From Bacteroidales bacterium (GTDB lineage Bacteria; Bacteroidota; Bacteroidia; Bacteroidales; ML635J-15), in assembly GCA_023228725.1 (NCBI GenBank), contig JALOAQ010000083.1, forward strand, positions 1 to 13,027: a stretch of DNA of 13,027 nucleotides, written 5' to 3'. Both the position numbers and the translations under genes were made by a program. This document shows positions 7,540 to 13,027 of this stretch, in pieces; the stretch's first letter is position 1; the number at the start of each line of letters is the position of its first letter. The notes beneath the pieces are model-generated. The model ran no database searches and was not told the DNA's origin. It worked only from the letters and a program-made list of their open reading frames with translations.

Positions 7540-8364
7540 TTATTTCTTAGTTTTATTATAATAAGTCATTGCTTCAGGCAAATATTTTTTCATATTTTCA
7601 ATTCTTTTGGTATCTGAGGGGTGAGTACTTAACAATTCTAATGGTTTTTGTCCTCCCATTTTCGACATTCTTGTCCAAAATTCAACAGCTTCATTTGGGT
7701 TGTATCCTGCCATTGCCATAAAAATCAGACCCATTCTATCAGCTTCGTATTCGTGTTTGCGAGAATATGGTAAAATAACTCCCACTGTTGCGCCAACACT
7801 AAATACGTTTAAAAATATTGCTTGAGTTTCAGCTGGTTTGGTTTTAATAAATTCTGCTAAAGCCATTTGTCCGGCTTGTGCCATTATTTGTTGAGTCATT
7901 CTTTCGTTTCCATGACGAGCAACAGCATGCGCAATTTCATGTCCCATCACTACTGCCATTCCGTCAGCATTTTGAGTATAAGGCAAAATTCCTGTATAAA
8001 AACAGATTTTTCCGCCTGGCATACACCATGCGTTAGGAACATTTGATTCTACTAAGGCAAACTCCCATTTAAAATCTTTTAATCTTTTTTCTAATTTATT
8101 GTCTTTTAAGTATTGCTCAACAGCCTTTGAAATATTATAGCCAACATCATTTAATAAAGCCGCATTTCTAGTGTCCTTTGAAAGTGGCATACTGTCTAAA
8201 AAACCTCTATAATTATCAACTCCCATGCTAACAAGTTGAGATTCAGGTATTAAAGTTACTTGTTTTCTTCCAATTAATGGAACAGTAGAGCAATTGCTTA
8301 AAAATAATACACTAACAAATAATGATAGTAAGATTACCGAAAATAATAAGTTTTTTTTAAACAT
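7540..8364 (-). CDS. M48-family zinc metallopeptidase lipoprotein
   Basis: The 274-residue precursor has a hydrophobic signal and the lipobox LSNC (C25), so it should be a lipoprotein, probably facing the periplasm. The catalytic motif HEIAH gives zinc ligands H142 and H146 and the general base E143. The third ligand is E207 in EYEADRMG, the usual M48 ExEAD block. No transmembrane helices beyond the signal are seen, unlike HtpX. Relatives such as the E. coli lipoprotein LoiP and the periplasmic BepA degrade or help fold damaged outer-membrane proteins, so envelope quality control is the likely role (inference). Its start overlaps the end of the glycosyltransferase gene by 8 bases, indicating translational coupling. 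Confidence 0.92.
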   Translation of the reverse strand: MFKKNLLFSVILLSLFVSVLFLSNCSTVPLIGRKQVTLIPESQLVSMGVDNYRGFLDSMPLSKDTRNAALLNDVGYNISKAVEQYLKDNKLEKRLKDFKWEFALVESNVPNAWCMPGGKICFYTGILPYTQNADGMAVVMGHEIAHAVARHGNERMTQQIMAQAGQMALAEFIKTKPAETQAIFLNVFSVGATVGVILPYSRKHEYEADRMGLIFMAMAGYNPNEAVEFWTRMSKMGGQKPLELLSTHPSDTKRIENMKKYLPEAMTYYNKTKK

Positions 8365-9268
8365 AGTTTTTTCTTTTTAATTCACAATAATATGCTAATT
8401 TATAAAAATCAAATATAAACAAATTTGGGTTTCCTGAATTTAACAAATGATTTTTGATTTTGTTTTTAAAAATAGAATTAAAAAACCGTATTATAAAAAT
8501 TAATTTGAATGTTTTTAAGTTTTTAGCGATTTTAGCAAGTTTAATGTCGTAAATAAAATCCTTATCTTTAAAACCCGAAGCTTCAATTAGTATAAGGTTT
8601 TTAAGTGCTAAATTAGTTTTGTTTAAAAAAATCTCATTACTTTCTAGTCCTTCGTGTACAACCGGATTGTCAATATGACTTATTATTAATTTATTTTTTT
8701 TTAATTCATAACCAAACAAGCTATCTTCATGTCCATAGTCTTTTAGGAACTCTCTAAATTGAATTAATTCAAAAATATTAGTAGAAATCATGAAATTATT
8801 TGTTGCAAAAGAGGCATTAGGTTTTTTTGCTCTATGTTTTGCAGTTTTCATTTCACGATTAATTCCAAATTTATATCTTAGAGATTGTGATTTTATATTT
8901 TGTTTTTTATGATAAAGAGTACCACCACAAACTATTTCATTATTGAAATTTTGTAGATATTTATTGATAAAATCTGAATTGGCTAAGGAAGAATCAGCAT
9001 CTAAAAAAATAATTTTACCAGTTTTTGATTCATTTGCTAATCTATTTCTAGCTGCACTTCTTCCAATATTTATTTCTGATATTATGTGCTTAATCTTAAA
9101 CTTTTCTGTCAAAACAGAATTTTTCTTTACATTTTCATTACTTGAACCATCTTCAAAAACTATAATTTGGAATTCAATATTTTCATTACTGCATTGATTA
9201 TAAATATCTTCAACTAATTTTGAAATATCATGATTAAAACAAGGGATACAAATATTCAGAAATTTCAT
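8357..9268 (-). CDS. Family 2 (GT-A) glycosyltransferase
   Basis: The 303-residue protein opens with ICIPCFNH, the usual first strand of GT2 enzymes. The nucleotide-binding Asp is D40 in FEDGSS, the metal-binding DxD is D90-A91-D92 in FLDADSS, and the ED dyad E181-D182 follows a glycine-aromatic stretch; H205 may complete the metal site. The NIGRSAARNR segment is typical of the family. It should move a sugar from a nucleotide donor to a lipid, protein or glycan at the cytosolic face of the membrane. There is no clear transmembrane span, although the C-terminal region (251-295) is basic and hydrophobic and could bind the membrane. Its ATG directly follows the stop of the upstream lipoprotein gene (TAAATG). 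Donor and acceptor cannot be predicted. Confidence 0.9.
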   Translation of the reverse strand: MKFLNICIPCFNHDISKLVEDIYNQCSNENIEFQIIVFEDGSSNENVKKNSVLTEKFKIKHIISEINIGRSAARNRLANESKTGKIIFLDADSSLANSDFINKYLQNFNNEIVCGGTLYHKKQNIKSQSLRYKFGINREMKTAKHRAKKPNASFATNNFMISTNIFELIQFREFLKDYGHEDSLFGYELKKNKLIISHIDNPVVHEGLESNEIFLNKTNLALKNLILIEASGFKDKDFIYDIKLAKIAKNLKTFKLIFIIRFFNSIFKNKIKNHLLNSGNPNLFIFDFYKLAYYCELKRKNYV

Positions 9269-9790
9269 TTAATTTAGTTTTAGTTCACTTTCTTCTTCTT
9301 CGGCTATACGTTTTAAATCTTCTTCTAATTCTTCCATTTGTCTATTTAGCTCATCTTCAATACTTTCGTCCCATTGAATACTTTCGTTTTCGCCACTAGT
9401 AATAGCCATTATTTTTTTATTGCTTAAACTTGTTTTTTCCTTAATAGATTTTGTCCAAGCTTCTAATTTATCTGGGCAATCAATATAAAAACTATCTGCT
9501 ATTATGTCAAAATTTTGCATAAATTCTGGGTATTTATCTAATTCTGCTAGTGCATTCATATTTCCATCAAAAGCTAAATCAACGGTTTTAATATAAGAAT
9601 CTATAATTTTATTGCCAACTTCAATAAACTCATCACAATTGCTAAAATTATACTCTGTATATTTTTCGATTAATTGTTCTAAATTTAATTCTTTCTCATC
9701 TAAAACAATATTGTTTTTTGATTTATTTTTGCACGAAAAAGCTATAAAAACTATTAAAATTAATAAAACCTTAAATTTGAAGAATTTCAT
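9269..9790 (-). CDS. Small hypothetical lipoprotein with an acidic coiled-coil tail
   Basis: The 173-residue protein has a lysine-rich start, a hydrophobic segment (8-18) and a lipobox-like AFSC with C20 followed by lysines and asparagines, a common Bacteroidota pattern. The mature part is mostly helical in character and includes two cysteines (C52, C105) that could pair. Residues 141-170 form a very acidic, Glu-rich stretch with heptad-like spacing (DELNRQMEELEEDLKRI), probably a coiled coil. I recognise no family. The gene abuts the glycosyltransferase start with zero intergenic bases and follows the Usp gene by 38 bases, so it should be expressed with both. A role as an envelope-anchored partner of neighbouring products is only a guess from context. 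Confidence 0.75.
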   Translation of the reverse strand: MKFFKFKVLLILIVFIAFSCKNKSKNNIVLDEKELNLEQLIEKYTEYNFSNCDEFIEVGNKIIDSYIKTVDLAFDGNMNALAELDKYPEFMQNFDIIADSFYIDCPDKLEAWTKSIKEKTSLSNKKIMAITSGENESIQWDESIEDELNRQMEELEEDLKRIAEEEESELKLN

Positions 9791-9828
9791 AAACTTAATT
9801 ATTTATGATAAAATTTTAATATAATATT

Positions 9829-10686
9829 TTACCCACCTGTTGTTCTTACACCTTGAGTGTGATAAAGTCCTTTAGGCGTAATGCTTAGCACAGGCACTGG
9901 AGATGTATTTAGCATTTGATAAGCATATGAGCCTAATAAAAAGTTTGAAAGCGAAAAAGTTTGTTCAGTCATAATTGCTGTTAGGTCTGCATCAATTGCT
10001 GTTGCATATTCAATTATGGTATCTGTAATATTGTCGCCAACTAAAAGAGTTGTTTGATAACTTATTCCTTGTTCTGTTAAAAACTTTTTTATTTGTGTAG
10101 CATAAAGTCTTAATTTATTATGAATTCCTTCGCTTGTTGAACTTGTAACTTTAACAATATGTACTTCTGAATTAAATGCTTTAGCAATTTTTGCAACAAC
10201 AGGAACTTTTTCTCTTGTTTCTTTGCTAATATCTATTGGTAAAACTATTCGTTTCACTTCACCAATATATTTTTCAGTTGTAACAGTTATTACCGGTCTT
10301 TCTGTTGCTTGCACAATTTTATAAGCATTACTGCCAATTATAAAATCAGAAAAGCCTGATTCTCCATTTGTAGAGCAAATAATTAAAGAATCATCAAAAG
10401 CTTCTGCTTGTCTGGCAACTTCTTCATGCACTTTTCCACTTTTAATAATATATGAAAAATCGCAATTTTGATGTAATTTTGCTTTATATTTTCTTAGCAA
10501 ATCTTCAAATTCTTCCATTGCAGCATCATATTGTTTTCTTAATTCAATATGAAATCTACCGGATTTTTTTTTCTGCACAAACACCATTTGCAGGTCTGCA
10601 TTAAATTTGTTGGCATAAATAATTCCTAGTTCTAAACCTTTTATCGACTCTTCCGAGAAGTCTATTGGCACAATTATTCTTTGCAT
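9829..10686 (-). CDS. Tandem-domain universal stress protein (UspA superfamily)
   Basis: Two Usp domains lie head to tail: 1-138, starting IIVPIDFSEES with D9, and 144-272, starting IVLPIDISKET with D152. Both end with a GS(N/Y)AY helix followed by PV(I/L)(T/S)(V/I). The ATP-binding motif GxxGx9G(S/T) is almost complete in domain 1 (S105, G108, G118-S119) but poor in domain 2, where Q242 replaces the second glycine although G252-S253 remain. Domain 1 may bind nucleotide while domain 2 may not. Such proteins are cytosolic and usually respond to starvation or redox stress. The gene is first in the minus-strand run and divergent from anmK across a 98-base T-rich gap. The target of this protein is unknown. 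Confidence 0.92.
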   Translation of the reverse strand: MQRIIVPIDFSEESIKGLELGIIYANKFNADLQMVFVQKKKSGRFHIELRKQYDAAMEEFEDLLRKYKAKLHQNCDFSYIIKSGKVHEEVARQAEAFDDSLIICSTNGESGFSDFIIGSNAYKIVQATERPVITVTTEKYIGEVKRIVLPIDISKETREKVPVVAKIAKAFNSEVHIVKVTSSTSEGIHNKLRLYATQIKKFLTEQGISYQTTLLVGDNITDTIIEYATAIDADLTAIMTEQTFSLSNFLLGSYAYQMLNTSPVPVLSITPKGLYHTQGVRTTGG

Positions 10687-10707
10687 AGTTTTTTAAGTTT
10701 AATTTTG

Positions 10708-10738
10708 TTGCTAAGATATTAAATTTTTTTTATATTTT
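10708..10738 (+). promoter_or_regulatory. Candidate promoter for anmK (TTG-N20-TATATTTT)
   Basis: A TTG at 10708-10710 (part of TTTTGTTG) is followed after 20 bases by TATATTTT at 10731-10738, a 7-of-8 match to TAnnTTTG. The spacing fits the Bacteroidota sigma factor and would give a leader of about 40 bases before the ATG at 10785. The rest of the gap is T-rich with no further structure. The AT content makes chance matches likely, so this is weak. Confidence 0.3.
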
Positions 10739-10784
10739 TACTTTTATTAATTTTTTTTTAAGAATTTTTTATTTATTTATTTCA

Positions 10785-11849
10785 ATGCACAAAAATTTTA
10801 ATATTATTGGTTTAATGTCAGGCAGTTCTGTTGACGGTTTAGACATTGCTTTGGTTAGGTTTGAGAAAAAAAACACTAAATGGAAATTTGAAATACAAAA
10901 AGCAAAAACAGTAGAATATAATTTAGCTTTAAGTCAGAAACTTTTATCTGCTCATTTGTTGCCGGCAATAGAATTAAAGTATTTAGAAAAAGAATTTGCT
11001 GAATTTTGTGTTAAAGCTATTAATGAATTTAAAAATAATATTTCAATAAAAGTTGATTTTATTTCTTCTCATGGGCATACAGTTTTTCATCAGCCTGAAA
11101 AAGGAATAAGTTGGCAAATTGGTGATGGCGAATTAATTGCAAAATCTTGCGGAATTATTGTTGTAAGTGATTTTAGAACTGGAGATATTGCTTTAGGCGG
11201 ACAAGGAGCTCCTTTAGTTCCTATTGGCGATGAATTATTGTTTTCTGAATTTGACGCTTGTGTAAATTTAGGTGGATTTTCAAATATTTCTTTTAAAAAT
11301 AAAGAAAATAAACGACTAGCTTTTGATATTTGTCCTGTAAATATTGTGCTAAATTATTTGTGCAAAAAAATAGATAAAGAATTTGATAAAAATGGTGAAA
11401 TAGCATCAAAAAATGTGTTAAATCAATCTTTTTTAGCTGAATTGAATAATTTAGATTATTATTCTGCTAAATATCCAAAATCGCTTGGCAGAGAATGGGT
11501 AGAAGCTGAAATTTTTCCGATTTTAGAAAAATATTTACAAACCGAAACTGTAGAAAATTTAATTGCAAGTTTTACAAATCATGTTGCATTTCAAATTTCG
11601 AAAAATATAAAATATTTTTCTAAAGTTTTGTTTACAGGCGGAGGGGCGTATAATAGTTTTTTAATTAAAAAAGTAAAAGAATTTTCATCTGTAGATATTA
11701 TTTTACCAAAAAATGAAATTATAGATTATAAAGAAGCTTTAATTTTTGCTTTTTTAGGATTATTAAGAATGCAAGGAGAAATTAATTGTTTGGCTTCTGT
11801 TACCGGAGCAGAAAGAGACTCGTGTTGTGGAAAAATTTCTTTTGCTTAA
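10785..11849 (+). CDS. anmK: Anhydro-N-acetylmuramic acid kinase
   Basis: The 354-residue protein carries the ASKHA-fold motifs of AnmK: the N-terminal phosphate loop GLMSGSSVDGLD (9-20), SSHGHTVFHQP (94-104), WQIGDGELIA, DFRTGDIALGGQGAPLVP (129-146), NLGGFSNIS, FDICPVN with the probable catalytic base D181, and the adenosine loop FTGGGAYN (283-290). It is slightly shorter than the usual ~370. The enzyme opens the 1,6-anhydro bond of anhydro-MurNAc and phosphorylates it with ATP to MurNAc-6-phosphate in the cytosol, a step of peptidoglycan recycling. In many AnmK proteins the base lies in FDTGPGN; here it is FDICPVN, a change outside the Asp itself. The downstream gene, another probable amino-sugar kinase, supports the pathway call. 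Confidence 0.95.
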   Translation: MHKNFNIIGLMSGSSVDGLDIALVRFEKKNTKWKFEIQKAKTVEYNLALSQKLLSAHLLPAIELKYLEKEFAEFCVKAINEFKNNISIKVDFISSHGHTVFHQPEKGISWQIGDGELIAKSCGIIVVSDFRTGDIALGGQGAPLVPIGDELLFSEFDACVNLGGFSNISFKNKENKRLAFDICPVNIVLNYLCKKIDKEFDKNGEIASKNVLNQSFLAELNNLDYYSAKYPKSLGREWVEAEIFPILEKYLQTETVENLIASFTNHVAFQISKNIKYFSKVLFTGGGAYNSFLIKKVKEFSSVDIILPKNEIIDYKEALIFAFLGLLRMQGEINCLASVTGAERDSCCGKISFA

Positions 11850-11862
11850 TTAGAAGAAATTG

Positions 11863-11892
11863 TTGAAATTTCAAGTAATTTTAATAGTTTTG
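11863..11892 (+). promoter_or_regulatory. Good match to a Bacteroidota promoter between anmK and the kinase/RapZ-C gene
   Basis: TTG at 11863-11865, 19 bases of spacer, then TAGTTTTG at 11885-11892 fits TTG-N(17-23)-TAnnTTTG exactly. Transcription would start about 7 bases on, near 11899, giving a leader of about 9 bases before the ATG at 11908. This is the best promoter match in the window and suggests the downstream gene can be expressed apart from anmK. Confidence 0.5.
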
Positions 11893-11907
11893 GCAAAAAT
11901 ATTTGAT

Positions 11908-13027
11908 ATGCAAAATAATAAATATAAAAAATTATCGGAATTTTATAAAGAAGTTTATAATTCAATTCCTGATAAAACTGAAAAAATTACCCAAGCAGGC
12001 TCTCCAAGATTTTATTGCCGGTTTTATAATGGAAACACAAGTGTTTTAGGTGTTTATTCCGAAAATATTAGTGAAACAGAAACATTTATTTATTTTTCAA
12101 AAGTTTTTAATGAGCTAAATCTTAATACTCCTGAAATTTATGCTGTTTCTCTTGACAAAACTTGTTATTTTATCAAAGATTTTGGAGACGATTTACTTTT
12201 AAATTTATTGTTGAAGGCTAAAAAAGGAGAGTTAGATTTTGAAAATGTTATATCTTATTATAAAAAATCTTTAACTGCTTTGCTTAAATTACAAATTTTA
12301 GCAAAAAATAATATAGACTTTTCAAAAGCTTTTTCTATTCAAAAATTTGATTCCCAAGCAATTCTTTTTGACTTAAATTATTTTAAATATTATTTTTTAA
12401 ATAGGAGCGGGGTTAGTTTCGATGAGAAATTATTGCAAGATGATTTTGAAAAATTAGCTTTTGATTTAGAAAATCAGGGAGCTAAACTTTTTATGTTTAG
12501 AGATTTTCAGGCAAGAAATATTTTAGTTCAAAATGAAGAAGTGTATTTTATTGATTACCAAGGCGGAAGATTAGGAGCTCCTGAATATGATTTGGTTTCT
12601 TTGCTTTATCAAGCAAAAGCTGATTTGCCTGAAAATATAAAATTGGAATTAAAAGATTTTTATTTTTCAGAGATAAAAAAATATTTTGATTTAAACAAAC
12701 AAGATTTTGATGAAAGATTTTATAAATATGCTTATTTACGTGTTTTACAAACTTTTGGTGCTTATGGGCTAAGAGGCTTAATTGAAAAAAAACAGCATTT
12801 TGTGGACAGCATTCCTTTTGCAATTAAAAATTTGAAAAATTTAATGATTTTCCACCCTTTATCTGATGAATTTGCTGAATTGAAACGAGTATTAAATGAA
12901 TTAGTTTTATCTAAAAAGTTTGACAATAAGATTTTTGACGAATTTACGGTTCAAATTTTTAGTTTTAGCTTTAAAAAAGGATTGCCCGAAGATTTAAGTG
13001 GCAATGGAGGTGGATTTGTTTTTGATT
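11908..13027 (+). CDS. AmgK-like amino-sugar kinase fused to a RapZ C-terminal domain (3' end outside the window)
   Basis: An uninterrupted frame of 373 codons runs from ATG 11908 to the window edge. Residues 1-330 form an aminoglycoside phosphotransferase-type kinase: the catalytic loop FRDFQARN holds D199 and N204, the Mg-binding D216 lies in IDYQGG, and PEYDL follows. This resembles AmgK, which phosphorylates MurNAc or GlcNAc at C1 for recycling into UDP-MurNAc. From about 348 the sequence changes to VQIFSFSFKKGLPED, followed by GNGGGFVFD, which matches the start of the RapZ C-terminal domain (SFGFKHGIP...VFDVR in E. coli), the part that binds glucosamine-6-phosphate and small RNA there. 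The RapZ P-loop domain is absent. A 58-base gap with its own promoter match separates it from anmK. Kinase substrate and role of the tail are inferred from family and context. Confidence 0.82.
   Translation, partial: MQNNKYKKLSEFYKEVYNSIPDKTEKITQAGSPRFYCRFYNGNTSVLGVYSENISETETFIYFSKVFNELNLNTPEIYAVSLDKTCYFIKDFGDDLLLNLLLKAKKGELDFENVISYYKKSLTALLKLQILAKNNIDFSKAFSIQKFDSQAILFDLNYFKYYFLNRSGVSFDEKLLQDDFEKLAFDLENQGAKLFMFRDFQARNILVQNEEVYFIDYQGGRLGAPEYDLVSLLYQAKADLPENIKLELKDFYFSEIKKYFDLNKQDFDERFYKYAYLRVLQTFGAYGLRGLIEKKQHFVDSIPFAIKNLKNLMIFHPLSDEFAELKRVLNELVLSKKFDNKIFDEFTVQIFSFSFKKGLPEDLSGNGGGFVFD

Noticed and set aside
8943..9197. An 84-codon plus-strand open frame.
   Set aside because: It is antisense to the glycosyltransferase N-terminal domain, including its DxD region; the hydrophobic look comes from AT-rich reverse coding.
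10687..10784. A promoter or regulatory switch for the minus-strand Usp gene in the divergent gap.
   Set aside because: The only -7-like string on the minus strand (TATCTTAG, 10718-10711) has a mismatch and no -33 partner, which is too weak to list.
11863..11874. A perfect 12-base palindrome, TTGAAATTTCAA, upstream of the kinase/RapZ-C gene, as a possible operator.
   Set aside because: Palindromes of this size are expected several times by chance in 13 kb of DNA this AT-rich, and I found no second copy by eye.
12548..12823. A 91-codon minus-strand open frame.
   Set aside because: It lies wholly inside the plus-strand kinase/RapZ-C gene, whose catalytic motifs are in frame there, and its protein shows no motif.
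1..13027. A defence system, CRISPR array, mobile element or integrated phage.
   Set aside because: No repeat-spacer structure, transposase, integrase, terminal repeats or toxin-antitoxin-like small gene pair was seen, and base composition is even across the window.

Overview
The window is strongly AT-rich and looks like the chromosome of a member of the Bacteroidota. The signs are: lipoproteins with SxxC-type lipoboxes, several families common in that phylum (a dihydroorotate dehydrogenase-like protein, an M48 lipoprotein, a tandem universal stress protein, a sugar-kinase/RapZ-C fusion), very few Shine-Dalgarno sequences, and upstream motifs matching the Bacteroidota -7 promoter consensus TAnnTTTG. 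I cannot name a genus. It reads as ordinary core or semi-core chromosome. I see no CRISPR array, insertion sequence, phage gene, tRNA, rRNA or recognisable defence system, and no gene-free stretch longer than about 140 bases.

Layout. (1) 2-1505, plus strand: the tail of a rhomboid protease, a GmhB-like HAD-IIIA phosphatase, and, overlapping it by 8 bases, a class IV aminotransferase-fold protein that seems to have lost its PLP-binding residues. (2) 1643-4318, plus: a soluble five-PAS histidine kinase with no partner regulator in view. (3) 4323-4994, minus: a small lipoprotein, convergent with the kinase and divergent from (4) pepD at 5056-6513, plus, which ends at a bidirectional hairpin terminator. 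(5) 10686 down to 6548, minus: a compact run of five genes (tandem Usp protein, small lipoprotein, family 2 glycosyltransferase, M48 lipoprotein peptidase, dihydroorotate dehydrogenase-like flavoprotein) whose inner junctions are 38, 0, -8 and 11 bases, so probably one transcript. (6) 10785-13027, plus: anmK followed by the start of a fusion between an AmgK-like sugar kinase and a RapZ C-terminal domain; the window ends inside the fusion.

Functional themes. The clearest joint story is peptidoglycan recycling at the right end. AnmK turns anhydro-MurNAc into MurNAc-6-phosphate. The neighbouring kinase is of the type that phosphorylates MurNAc or GlcNAc at C1, and its RapZ-like tail belongs to a domain that in Escherichia coli binds glucosamine-6-phosphate. 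The minus-strand cluster has an envelope flavour (two lipoproteins and a glycosyltransferase), but its members do not add up to a known pathway. The two best candidates for new biology are the kinase/RapZ-C fusion next to anmK and the apparent PLP-less aminotransferase coupled to the GmhB-like phosphatase.
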